Shown in pieces: positions 1 to 13,400 of a stretch of DNA of 64,000 nucleotides. The DNA lies in NCBI GenBank assembly GCA_008973525.1, contig WACJ01000469.1, forward strand, positions 22,968 through 86,967, written 5' to 3'. Within the stretch, counting starts at the first letter, position 1. Every line of letters starts with the position of its first letter. Under the pieces are notes generated by a model, which was not told the DNA's origin, did no database searches, and saw nothing but the letters and a program-made list of their open reading frames with translations. The stretch comes from Stenopsyche tienmushanensis (taxonomy: Eukaryota > Arthropoda > Insecta > Trichoptera > Stenopsychidae). The translations under genes and the position numbers were made by a program.

Positions 1-1467
1 GAAAAAAATGTCTAACTACGGCACTGTTGTAAATTACCTCAGATGTTTATTTGTCTTTTCGTAATCGGTAAATCGAAAGAAACTCAGACGCCCGATCGAA
101 AATATCAAAACGTCCGATAGAATCGGAAACGTCGAGTCGAGGAAAAGTCGAGTTTTTCCGCGGTCTGAGTTTAAGGCCGAACCTTCGCAGCGGGAGTCCG
201 TCGGGGCGACGCTCGAGAAGTCTGCGGCGAGTCATCGCACGTCTTCTAATATACTCAAAGTTTTAACGCAAGAAATAGATTTAAAGTGGGAAAAATCGAC
301 AAAGGTACGGTGACACAAAGACACACACTAGGAAACTCCCGCATACTTAAGATTTACATATAATTTTGGCAGTGAAATACAAATCATGCATTATCATAAA
401 AATATGTCAAAAGCTTTAGAAATATAAAACAAAAACATGATAGATGACGAAATACGATTTGTAATATTCATAGTGCCATTTTTATGAATTTAAACATTAC
501 ATTACATATTTTCCAGAAACAAAACATGATACCGTTTATAAATTACATTCCGTCAAATACCAATATTATTGTCATTATTTTTATCGATTAGAAATGAATA
601 TCTGTCAGTGAAAGAAAAATAAGTCGCCTGTGACAATATGCGATTTGAAATATGGGGCGCGACCGGTCGACGGCTCGTTTCGAATTGACGTTTGCGTCTT
701 TGCGAACGTCAATTTTTCCAAAATCGGCATCAGATGCGAAAGGGAAAGGCGAAGAGTCCGCAGCGGAAGAGTCGGGCGAGAGGGCGAGCCGAGAGGGCGA
801 GTCCGGAGGCGAGGCGAGAGGGCGAGGCGAGAGGGCGCGACGCGTGCGCGGGGAGGCGCGCCTCTCCTCAGTCTCCTCTGGGCGTCGCCTCGCGCCGGCG
901 GCGTCTCCTTCCGACCTCCGCCCTCCGCCCTTCGCCCTTCGCCGCGTGGGCCGTTCCCTCGGTAATCTTCTTCGTCCGTCTCCCGGACTCTCGCGGACGG
1001 CGGTCTCCTGCGTCTCGCGCGATCGCAGGGCCCGACTCCGACGCCGCCGAGCTCCGACGGCCCCCGGAGCGCTCGCCCGGTAGGCGGGGGCGCCGGCCCG
1101 CGGACCGTCGGCGGGGCCTCCACCGGTCGACGGCGCCCCGCCGCCTCCGCTCGGCGCCCGCGACCGCGCGTCGGGGACCGGCGGCGTCGAGGGCCGGAGC
1201 CGCCGGCCGGGAGACTCCGGTCCGAGGGGGGCGCGCCGCCGCCGCGGGGGAGCGGACCGGCCCCCGGGCCCTCCCCCGGGCCGGAGGCGGGGCGCCCTCC
1301 GGAGCGCGTCCGGCGCCGGCCTGACGCTCGCCCTCCGACGGACAGATCTCTCCCGGACCGGCTCGGAGGGCCTCCGTCCGATGAGTCCCCGTCCGAGATG
1401 CCGGCGAGCGGCCGCGGGGAGGACGTCGCCGGGACGCCGCGGGGCGGGAGGGCGCTGAGCCCCCGCG
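1..1467. other. Upstream flank and CpG-rich promoter zone of Nmdar2
   Basis: From 1 to about 640 the DNA is AT-rich and shows no gene. From about 650 to 1467 it becomes strongly GC- and CpG-rich and runs without a break into the first coding exon of the NMDA-receptor gene. That fits a CpG-rich promoter and 5' untranslated region, but no TATA box or initiator stands out. Several long open frames cross it on both strands. They are what GC-rich DNA produces by chance and show no recognisable domain, so I do not call them genes. Confidence 0.5.
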
Positions 1468-4400
1468 ATGCGGCCCCCGGCCTCCTCCCTCGGGCTCCTC
1501 CTCCTCGTCTCCGTCTGCGCCCCCCGGTGCCTCCGCGGCGGGGAGGCCGAGCCGGAGAAGGGCCGGAGGAGTCCCTCCGTTCCGCTCGACGTCGGTCTGA
1601 TAGTTCCGAAGACGAACTTCGGCGTCAGGGAGTACATTAGGGCGGTCAACGCGGCCGTCGGCGGCCTCCACAGGGGCCGCGGCCAGAAGCTCTCCTTCCT
1701 CAAGCGCTACGTCCTCACTCCGAAGCAGGTCAACCTCGTCATGTTCTCGCTGACTCCGAGCCCGACAGGTACGAACCCGCCCCGTCCTCCGCGACCGCGG
1801 CCCTCCGCACCTCCGGCGGGCGAGCCTCGCGACCGGCTCGGGTCCGCCTCCGAGTCGTCCTCGGAGACGGATCGCCGGAGTCGGATCCGCGCCCCCTCCG
1901 GTCGGGACGCGATCCGACTCCGGAGCGCGGGGGCGCCTCGCCCGCCGGCCCCGCGGCCTCGGACTCGTCCGACGGGGGGAGACCGGAGCGCGCCGTCCGG
2001 AGGCGGACCGTCGCGCTCCGAGCGCCCCTTCCGACTCTCGTCTCGTTTCAGCGATCCTGAACTCCCTCTGCAAGGAGTTCCTGTCGGTCAACGTCTCCGC
2101 GATCCTCTACCTGATGAACTACGAGCAGTACGGGAGGTCGACGGCGTCCGCGCAGTACTTCCTCCAGCTCGCCGGCTACCTCGGGATCCCGGTGATCGCC
2201 TGGAACGCGGACAACTCCGGACTCGGTGAGTGCGCCGCGGTCCCGACGCGGCCCCTCCCCCGGGGGGGGGCTCGTCCTGACCGAGCCGCCCGTCGTCTCC
2301 GCAGAGAGGCGGGCGTCGCAGTCGACCCTTCAGCTGCAGCTGGCGCCGTCGATAGAGCACCAGACGGCGGCGATGCTGAGCATCCTCGAGCGCTACAAGT
2401 GGCACCAGTTCTCCGTGGTGACCTCGCAGATCGCCGGCCACGACGACTTCATCCAGGCGGTCAGGGAGAGAGTCGGCGAGATGCAGGTGAGCGAGCCGCC
2501 CCCGGAGGCGGAGACGGACGGCCCCCGCGGCGCCCGCGCCGACGGCGGCGGGCGCCCCGGGGGCGGCGACCGCGACTCTGACGCCGCCGGCCCTCCGAGC
2601 AGGACAGGTTCAAGTTCACGATCCTCAACTCGGTGCTCGTGACGAAGAACGGCGACCTCGTCGAGCTCGTGGACAGCGAGTCGCGCGTGATGCTGCTGTA
2701 CGCGACGCGCGAGGAGGCGATGCACATCCTCGCGGCGGCGCGGGACCTGCACATCACCGGGGAGAACTACATCTGGGTCGTCACGCAGAGCGTCATCGAG
2801 AACCTCCAGACGCCTAACCAGTTCCCCGTCGGGATGCTCGGTGAGCGCTCCCCCTCCGCCCCGCCGGCCGCGCGCCTTTCCGCTCGCCGACTGAGCCTTC
2901 TCTCTCTCCGCAGGGGTCCACTTCGACACTTCCTCCGCGTCCCTGGTCAACGAGATAACGACGGCGATCAAGGTGTTCGCGTACGGCGTCGAGGACTACG
3001 TGTCGGACGCGAGGAACGCGAAGAGGCCGCTCGGCACGCAGCTCTCCTGCGAGGGTCCCGGAGACGCCCGGTGGCCCGCCGGAGACAGGTGGGTCGGTCG
3101 GGAGCCGCCCCGGCGCCCCGGGGCCGCCGCGGGTCGTCCCCGGGGCGTCCGAGCTGACGCCTCCGTCGTCTCCCCCGCAGCTTCTTCAAGTACCTGCGCA
3201 ACGTCTCCGTCGAAGGCGACCAGGGCAAGCCGAACGTCGAGTTCACGGCGGACGGAGATCTGAAGGCGGCCGAACTCAAGATCATGAACCTGCGGCCGGG
3301 GGTCTCCAAGCAGCTCGTCTGGGAGGAGGTGAGTCGAATCTCGTCCGACGGTGAAATATTTGACGTTTTCAAATTCAGTTCGAAATTTCCGAGGTCGTCG
3401 TCGGACGGAGACATTTGAAAATACAAAAAAAATACACTTTCGTTCCCAGTCGTTCCGCGGGGCGACTCGTCGCAGTGCGCGAGGGGTTTCTGAATGCGAT
3501 AAAAAATGTTTTCGGTCGGGGAGGAGTCCGAAACAGTTCGCGAAACTTTGGAGAATTCAAAATTTCGCTTTTTAATATCGCGTTGCATATAAATTAGAAA
3601 GGCTTCTTCTTTGCGTTCTTTCCGAAACGGAAAAACTCTCAGTTGATATTTCGACACATTTCAATTTGAGAATTTCAAAACACTCGTTCGACTCTGGGAT
3701 CGATCGATAACTTGTCGACTTTCTTTCGGAATATAATATTTAATTTACGCAATCTGCGTTTTGAGAACTTGCATTGCTCGTTATTGTTAAAATTCAATAA
3801 TGCGCAGATTCCAAATGCGGGTCGGCTAGAGTCCGAACGGATCGAAAGACTCGAAAGACTGATTACAAAAAATGATTCCCATACGGACGGCTCGAACGGT
3901 TTTAGAATCTAATGTTGCATTACAAAACTTGCCATGTTTGGTGCGGTTTCAGATTCAATCAAAAAAACTTCGACTGACTACACAAATGAGCCAGTTTCGA
4001 TGGAAAGGATGCCACGAAAAAGCTACCTCCGAAAGACGATGTCAAAAATTAAAACATTCTCTAAGCTTTCCGTCACCATGATGTATTTACTAGAACTCGA
4101 CTCTAATAATGGGAATATCGATATCATATATAATTGATACAGGGTTCAGAATTGCATACGGTGTACTGAATACATATCATGGTGGCGCGCGTGTGTTTTT
4201 AGCACGGTAACGGAAAAGTTAATATCATATCGTCCAATCCAAGCGCGACATAATTTTTATAGTTTTTTTTTTGTAGATGTTTTAACATTACGGGTTCGAC
4301 TCCTCAAAATATTTTAATATCACCTTTTTCGTTTGGCAAAAGGGGATGAAAGTCACGCAAGGCAAATTTTAGCGTAAGCGGTACATAAGACAAATTTTCG

Positions 4401-7400
4401 GATTGTAATACGTGAATTTAAGGCAACAATGAAATATCACATTTTTAGCCTCGATCCCTTCGATATACTAATCGCAATAATAAAATCCATTTATCGTTTT
4501 CCCATTTTGATAAGGGAATAAAAATAATGTAATTTTATACCATCCGACTTTCATCTATTTTCATTTTAATAGAAACGCAAAGCATTATTGCTTCAATGTG
4601 CTCGCAAATTTAAACTATCATCAGATTCATTCGAAATGTATCTGTCAATCTTATATACTAATAATCCTTTATTGAAAAGAGCATTTATTAATACATCAGT
4701 ACTTAAATCTAGCGAATAATATTGTATATCGATCGATCATAGATATCACATGACTCGAGGTGGCTTTTAGCAATCCCTCGTATGGAACTATTGCCAACCA
4801 TTTTGTCGTGAGAAAATATGTTCCATGCATACGGGCGACAGCCATACCTGTAGATTTGAACCCGAGACAATCGAGTCACTAGTCCGACTGCTCGATCGCA
4901 GGATTACCTACGAATCGAATAATACGGGACATCTTAATTACAAAAAAAATAGTGTATCGATTAGTTAACAGGGGGGAAAATGGAAGAGAGAACGCTTTCA
5001 TGAGAAAATTTAAATACGAACTAAACTAAACTTAAATTCGTTTACTACTGCCGATCTTATAAAAGATGAAATTTTCCATGTGTTCATTAATGTTTTTAGC
5101 GAAAATCTTATTACTCGATCTTCATACTTAATATGATTACTATTAGTAATATAAAATTAAAGAATATACGGCTCGGGCTACTCAAATTATTAATATATTC
5201 AATATATTTATACACAGCTCATTAAAAAAGTCCATAATAATTATTAAACATCACTTTTTACATTTCAATATACACTTGAGTCTGTTTTTATGCAATAGAC
5301 ACGTTCCACGGGGAGTAGCAAAAAAAATCGCATAAAAAGATTCATACTACATATAAAACTGGGAGACAGGTTATATTATTTTTAAAAACCGTATAACTTC
5401 AAATCAATGTAATAGAATGTATCAAATTTTTATGCGTTTTCGCATAAAAAAATCTTTGTTTTCTATTGAAAAATGATGGATAGGTTCCATTATTTTTGAA
5501 AACCGCATAAAAAAGATCCGCATAAAAAAACCCAAGTATAACTAAAACTATTATTTTGATCAAATCTCAAAATATTCTCGACGTTTAAGCCAGAATACAA
5601 AAAGAATACTGCACGTTGTGTATTCGTTTTATCTGAATCTATAAAACTTCGTTTCCATTTTTTTAAGCGCAGGGTTTAAAATAATTATAATTATCAGGTT
5701 TAAATTTAAACTAAAGTGCGCGCAGAACGAAGAAACCACATTTTTTACTTTCAGGGACTGGAAGATTTTCCATTTGAAACTTATCATTGTTTTGAAACTC
5801 GCCGGGAATAAAATCAAATTACAGAATTTTTACAGTAATTCAATCCAGAAATAAAAATATTCGGATCGTCAGTATTTCGAGAGAATTCTTTGCGCTCGGT
5901 TTCGACAATTTTCTATTTCGTCTTCTATTCGACGAGTGATACGAAATCTTCTCCGTTTTCAGATAGGCGTGTGGAAGTCGTGGCAGAAGGAGGGATTGGA
6001 TATCAAAGATATCGTCTGGCCGGGAAACAGTCACACCCCGCCGCAGGGAGTCCCGGAAAAATTTCATTTGAAGATCACGTTTCTGGAAGAGCCGCCCTAC
6101 ATCAACCTCGCACCGCCCGACCCCATAACCGGAAAGTGCTCCATGGACCGGGGAGTCCTCTGCCGAGTCGCCGTCGAGCACGACATCGGAGAGTGAGTCG
6201 GACTTCTCGCCTATCTTATCCGTCAGGCGGAGATCAAAATTTCTCTTTTTAACATTGAACTCTGCCTAAATCGTTTTCCTCGAAACGAACGCGTCTAATT
6301 TTCAGCCGATCGATCTAGTTTTGAAGAATCAGGTCAAAGCCGTTGACCCATTTTCGTCGAGCGAAGGCTGCATCTGCGGAAGGAGCCGAACGAACGACGC
6401 AGAGCATCGTTCGTCAAATTGGCTCCTCAAAACGGGAAATTTATTTCTAAAAAGTTTAGTTCGTTCCGTTCGACGCGATTTTTCGACCGGTGATTGATTT
6501 GCACGACTTTGCTATAGTCGTTATCATAATCGAATTAAAGAATGTGTTAAAAGAGAAATAAAAACAATAAAAAAAGCTTGAATAAAAGTAAGCACACCTC
6601 CAGTAGATTTGAGTCCGAGTCGATAGCTAAGCTGCGAAACTGTCTGCGGTTCGATTTCAAGTTTACAGAAAATTTGAAAATCCTTAACCTATTTCGTCGA
6701 AATAATGATTCTGATTCGAATTTTAAACTGACGAGTTAAATTGTAGGAAAATGCCTAATTGATGACGATTTTGCAAAATGCAATCGTTCTGCCCTCGTTG
6801 AAAAAATCATGTCTCAAATGAGTGGAGGATTTCATATCTGCGAGTGTATCCGCATCGACTGCAGTCAGAAGAGTCGAAGATACAACGAGCCCATGCGAAA
6901 GAACAACTCGAACGGAAGGTTTTCGACGTTTTTTTTTTCATCAAGCTCGGACGAGAGCTAAGATGACGCTCGACTCGAGTACTTATTTATACGAAAGTAA
7001 AAATTGAACGAATTGAAAAACTAGTCGGATTAAAAAGTTTTATAGACAAAGGCAAGCAACGACAAGTCGGTATATATTCTCATTCGTATGAAACAATTAT
7101 CGATCTAAAATTAATGTAGAATCTGCATAATAAATAAATAAATTCCGATTCATGGGTCACCTTCGACAATATCTCAAGACGAAAGATGGAAAGTGTTAAA
7201 AACCTATGCATTTTCATTGCATAATCAACGAGCAGACGTCGCGTGAGACATTTTCGGAAGCAACGTCCGTTATAATATCAACAGTAAAATTCATTCGGAA
7301 GACTGGTCTGAATCATCGTTAATTTAATTTTTTTCGACACGATCGAAGCCGAATACCCACATTTGTTATGCCGTACCGAAATAATAACATATAAGAAAAG

Positions 7401-10400
7401 AAGCAAGGAGACATCTAATAGAGGAGGGAAAAAATTGGACAAAAATAAATATGCGTTTTTAAGTAATCTTATTTTAGAATTGCGATTATTAAAAAAAAAT
7501 TCTGACGTATCTCATTAAAACTATTTTACCGACGAAGCTTCTCTGTCACGTCGCAACGAAACGTTTTGAAAAAATATACAATTTAGATGTGCGTCCCGAT
7601 TGCGGATCGAAAGACAAAAACGAATTTTAGCCAACAAAAGCACCGGTTATACGGGAGCGGAGATAACACTCGACAATGCCTGCTTTCTTTTGTTCCTCTG
7701 CAAATTTCATCAGCCCGCTCCCCGTCGGATGGCGACTGACGACTCTTTCTAACATGTCGCTAATTTCAATTCAGATTCGGTCGAAAACGCTATTTCAATC
7801 TTCACATCGCGCGCCTTTCTACTTGACGAGATTTCGTTGCTTGTTTTGAAGAAATTTTTCCCATACATTATTTTATCGATCGAATACATAATTCGGACAG
7901 CGATCCGAAGTCCGTCTCCGGCGCGCGCGGAGCGTCCGAGGAGCGCGAGAGACGACACGCGACGAGAAAAGCTACCGAAACGACGCGTCCGTCGGTGACT
8001 CGATCGTCCTTTTTCGAATTAAATATGCAACGACGTTGACATTTATGTTCGTCTATGAGAAAAAAGTACACATAAAAAGCACAACGAAAGCGAAACGATC
8101 GTCGTGAGATTTGCGCCGAGCGTTTGAAATCGCCGAAGACGCATCGCCGCTCGTTCGGTCGATTCTGATCTCGCTCTCGTTTCAGATTGGATCCGGGAGC
8201 GGCCCACAGGAACGGATCGCTCTTCCAGTGCTGCTCGGGCTTCTGCATCGACCTCCTGGAGAAGTTCGCGGAGGAGCTCGGGTTCACGTACGAGCTGGTG
8301 AGAGTGGAGGACGGCCGGTGGGGCACTCTCGAGGGCGGAAAGTGGAACGGACTCATCGCGGATCTGGTCAACCGAAAGACCGACATGGTACGCGCGAAAC
8401 TTCGGAGGGCCCCTCCGGCGCCGGGTCGGATGCTAAGCGTCGCCGATTTTCACGTTCAAGGTGATGACGTCTCTGATGATCAACTCGGAACGCGAGGCCG
8501 TCGTCGACTTCAGCGTGCCCTTCATGGAGACGGGAATAGCGATAGTGGTCGCCAAACGGACGGGGATCATCTCGCCGACGGCCTTCCTGGAACCGTTCGA
8601 CGCGGCGTCCTGGATGCTGGTACGCGGGCTCGGAGCGCTCCGGCGTCCGCGGCTTCGCGTCTCCTCACGCGAGCGTTCGTGTCGTTTCAGGTGGGGGTGG
8701 TGGCCATCCAGGCGGCCACTTTCATGATCTTCCTGTTCGAGTGGCTGTCGCCGAGCGGCTTCAACATGAAGCTCTCCCTGAGGACGGACACGCCCAACGC
8801 TCCCCACAGGTTCTCCCTCTTCCGGACCTACTGGCTCGTCTGGGCCGTGCTCTTTCAGGTCAGATCCGACGCTCGCGACGGTCGATCGACGCGCCGACGC
8901 GACCGTCGACGACCGACCGACTCCTCCCTTTCAGGCCGCGGTCCACGTCGACTCTCCGCGGGGCTTCACCGCTCGCTTCATGACCAACGTGTGGGCGATG
9001 TTCGCCGTGGTCTTTCTCGCCATTTACACCGCCAACCTCGCTGCGTTCATGATCACCAGGTCTGCGTCCGCGTCTTCGATCGTCGCTCTCGATTTTTCTT
9101 TCGAGACGAGCGCAGTCCGACTGATTATTTTTATCGTTTCAGAGAAGAGTTTCATGAATTTTCCGGGTTGGACGATCATCGCTTGGCCCGTCCGTTTTCT
9201 CACAAACCGATGTTCAAATTTGGTACAATTCCATGGAGTCACACTGATTCCACGCTAGCTAGATATTTTAAAGAAATGCACGCTTATATGAGAACGTAAG
9301 ACAACACTTTGTGTTTAAAAAAAACGACTGTTGCAGACGATCGGTTATTTATTCGGTCCGATTGACATTTTCAGCTTCAACAAGACGAGCGTCACTGAAG
9401 GAATTGGAGCCGTTTTAACTGGAGAAATGGACGCTTTCATTTACGACGGAACCGTATTGGACTACTTAGTATCGCAGGTGTGGCAATTCAACTTTTTAAA
9501 ATAAAATATAATTTCGTCTATAAATGCGTACGCATCAGGAAGGTCCTTATTTAGGTAAAAAAAAACTTTTTCGAATATTCGACCGACCAACATCTGATTT
9601 GATTTTTCACCCTAAAAAACTATTTCAGTGCTTTTTGTTTGTTTTTAAAACAATATTTAGGGGTCGCTACCGAGGTTTGAATTTTAATTTAAAAAACTAA
9701 AACACCGTATTAACGACAAACTTGCATTTATTTATATAAACATTTACATGTAAAATGAATCTTTAGATTACAAATAAGGTTACCCTTTTATTATTAGTCA
9801 TATATATTCAGGATACAAGCGCTGCTTTTTTTGTATCGGGATATTTCTTTCAGTAATCTTTTACCAACAAAGACGATCATCATCAATTTATTATATTCCT
9901 CCGTTGAGGCAACACTACTCTCGGCAATATCGTTCACTACCCGCATAGAATGGACTTTTTTTTGCAACTTTAATATCAAAGTCATCCTTTCGAGGACAAC
10001 ATCTTTATTTAAAAACTTTGATGAGATACCTAAAACCTGGAAAAATGCCTTCTATGCCTCGTTCAGCGATATGTTCGACATCGATGCTTTTTCTTTTTGG
10101 GTAATCCTCTATATCTTCGATTCTCAATGCATCTACCATATTTTTCTTATCTCGAACTAAAAGTTCGTCGTCAAAAAATGCAAACGATACCGACTCTTTC
10201 GACAAGTATCATAAATGGTCCAGTATTTTTTTCATGGGGACTTTGGCCATTGTTCGGTTTATACTTTCAAAAGGTGCAAGGTCTTTTAATTATTGTGAGT
10301 CATTTCTCGGCGCTGAATATTGAACAGGGGCTTGAAATCAGTATTTTGTATATATCATGACTGTGAAAATATATATATCTTTCGCTGTCGTCTCTTTCTT

Positions 10401-13400
10401 TTTCGTCAGTTTAAACTGACGCTTAAATAGGAAAATCTTCAAACAATATACAGCTTCAGCCGTCCGTCTGGTACGATGAAGACCTGCAGGCTTCCTAAAT
10501 AAAACTCTTTTTTTCCAGAAATTCTTCCAAGTAAATTATGGAAAGATCGAGCAGCTCTCTGTGGTCATTTCGAGGTTGAAACGGTTTTAGAGTAAACGAA
10601 ATCCTGTCTGCAGCAAAATCTTCTATAATTTTTGAGAATGTGTTATCATAAAGTAATGTTTTATAATCACTTGGATCAATTTTGTCCCAGTTCTTCTTAA
10701 ATCTTTCAAACGATTAGATATAAGGAGCACTAGACGATCGAGCGATTGACTCACTGCAGCTTCTAATATAATTTCCATATTATGATAGCGACGAGCCGGA
10801 CGAAGCTTATCTTTTTTTTATTTTCTGCTCTAGAAGAACACAAACTCCATTTCTCAAATCGTTATTTACAGCTGCAGTGTCAAAACATAAACGTATTACT
10901 TCACCGATAGAAGGTAACTTTGATTAATACAGATTTGGTGTTGATTGGTCGATAAGCCAAATATTGGTTTTATTTCTAGTCAATAAACTACCGTCACTGC
11001 TCGTGGACACCGCGATACGTCGAAACGAGTGTGTATAATTGAGGAAACAAAAAGCGCGCGCTCTCGCTGATGACCGAGTTCGAAATGAGGTTTAGGGCAG
11101 GGTTCAATCTCAACGCGTACCCGCGGGAGAGGATTAGGAAGGGTAACTTTAGTGAAGTAGTGAGTCTTTCTGTATGCTATTCCATTTCAAAATAGACTAA
11201 TAAACATAACAGAATAGATGAGCCGGATTCATAGTCGAGTGGCCATACGACTCTTTCCCGAAACTTTGACCTACGGCAGTGACCTCTGAAACCTTTTTTT
11301 AAAAATTAAAAAAACACGTCTTCATTTTTTTGGAGCAGAAACCCATACGACGGGGTGACCGCCCAATTTTTTAAAAGTCGAAAAATAAAAACCGTGCGTG
11401 CGTTCGATCGAAACGATCGCCGAAATATTAAACGTTAACATTCGACGCGAATTCGGTCATCGATATATTTAACGGTATTTTTCATGCTATATTCAATAGT
11501 AATGCGAGACGAACGTACATTTTCAGGACGAAGACTGTCGGCTGCTGACGGTCGGGTCGTGGTACGCGATGACCGGATACGGCTTGGCTTTCAGCAGAAA
11601 CTCCAAATACGTCCAGATGTTCAACAAGAGACTGTTAGACTTCAGAGCCAACGGAGACCTGGAGAGGCTCAGAAGGCGAGCGCGGGACCGACTCTCTCCC
11701 GAGCGTCGCTCCTCCGCCGGCTCTTCACGCTGCGGTCTCGCTGTCTTTGCAGGTATTGGATGACGGGCACCTGCAAGCCCGGAAAGCAGGAACACAAGTC
11801 TTCCGACCCCCTGGCGCTGGAGCAGTTTCTGTCGGCGTTCCTGCTGCTCATGGCGGGAATCCTGCTGGCGGCGCTGCTCCTGCTGATGGAGCACATGTAT
11901 TTCAAATACGTGAGAAAACACCTGGCCAAGTCCGACCGGGGGGGCTGCTGCGCCCTGGTCTCCCTGTCCATGGGTAAAGATCCGCGCGAACCCGGCCGCG
12001 CTCCGAGCGCTCCCGGCTCGGGGACGCTGAGGGGACGCATTCTTTCAGGCAAGTCGCTGACTTTCCGGGGGGCCGTCTTCGAAGCGACGGACATAATCAG
12101 ACAGCACAGGTGTCAGGATCCCATCTGCGACACGAGGCTCTGGAAGGCCAGACACGAGCTGGACATGGCGCGCCTGCGGATCAGGCAGCTGCTCAAGGAG
12201 ATGGAGGCCCACGGAGTCAGACCGCCCCACAGAAGGTGCCCCGACTCTCCCGACCGAGATCCGCTCGGCCCCCCTCCCGTCGATCGTTTTCTCCCCTCCC
12301 CCTTTCGTTCGACGATTTTGATTCGATTTGTGTATTTTGCTCGTTTTAAATTTTCGCTTACGATACGAAAGTATTCACCGGCTTTTTAAATATTCACAGT
12401 CCACGATCGGTTTCAAACTTTCCGATTTCGAAAGGGCCCCTCGCACTCCGCCGTCCGATCCGGAGCTCGTCTCGCAGGTCGGCCGAAAGCGCGACGGGCG
12501 AGCGCGAGTGCGAGCGGCCCTCTCCCTCTGCACGTCTCTCCCTCTCGAACCGACCCGAGACCTCCCGCAGCGATCGCGATTATTTAAGTCTTTCGACGAC
12601 GAATATCTTCAGAGATGCACGACTTGCGATTTCTCGATTGCCTATTTGACGTTAACGTAAAATTGCATCGGCGGACGCGTCTCGAGCGTCGTTTCGGCGG
12701 CGATCGAGCCGAAAAGCTCGTGCATCCCTGCTTTGGAATTGGTCTTCGACAAATAATATCGTAAGATTTCCATCTGTATGTACATACGAACAAAATAGGT
12801 CACATATTTTGACAAAAGAACGAAACAGACGGATGGAAATAGTACCGGTAGAGTTATAACGTTGTGGTGGGTGCGATGTTAGGCACTTGCGAGGAAGGTC
12901 CCGCTCTTGTTGGCCCTGCCTGGACTCGCCCGCAACCCTTTCCGAGCCCTCCGCAGCCGAGTCCGCCGTCTCCGAGTAAGAACTCTCTCTCATCATCTCT
13001 CACACACACCACGCAGACGACGGCCCGCTCCTCCCGTTCCGACCGCACCGACTTTGCTCTCGCATTCGATGTACGCTTCGTAGCTTTCGTGCGCTAGCGC
13101 AGACGCTGCGACGCGAGGGCTCGTCCCCCGGGGCGTCCCCGTGGCGCCCCCGGAGCGTCCCGACTCTCGTTCGCAGCGTCGCCTCTTCCGTTCGAACGGA
13201 CGCACTTCCTCGCTTGCCTTTTCAGAATCACACTAAACTTTAGGCAATTTTTTCACTCAAAAGTATCAGTGTACCGATTTGGGGAATGCATTGTATCGTA
13301 GCTGCGTAGTTGTTCGGCTTGCATGCAGATCGCGAATCGCGAACGCAGCGCGGTTCCGAGGATGCTCGTCGATATCTCCGACCGGGGTTCGCTCTCGACG

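Noticed and set aside
588..2091. Two long minus-strand open frames (371 and 407 codons) over the Nmdar2 start
   Set aside because: They are antisense to well-supported exons and consist of Arg/Pro/Gly-rich sequence expected from GC-rich DNA. No domain is visible.
4860..4900. tRNA gene suggested by B-box-like sequence
   Set aside because: No complete cloverleaf can be formed and box spacing is too short. It is part of a two-copy dispersed repeat.
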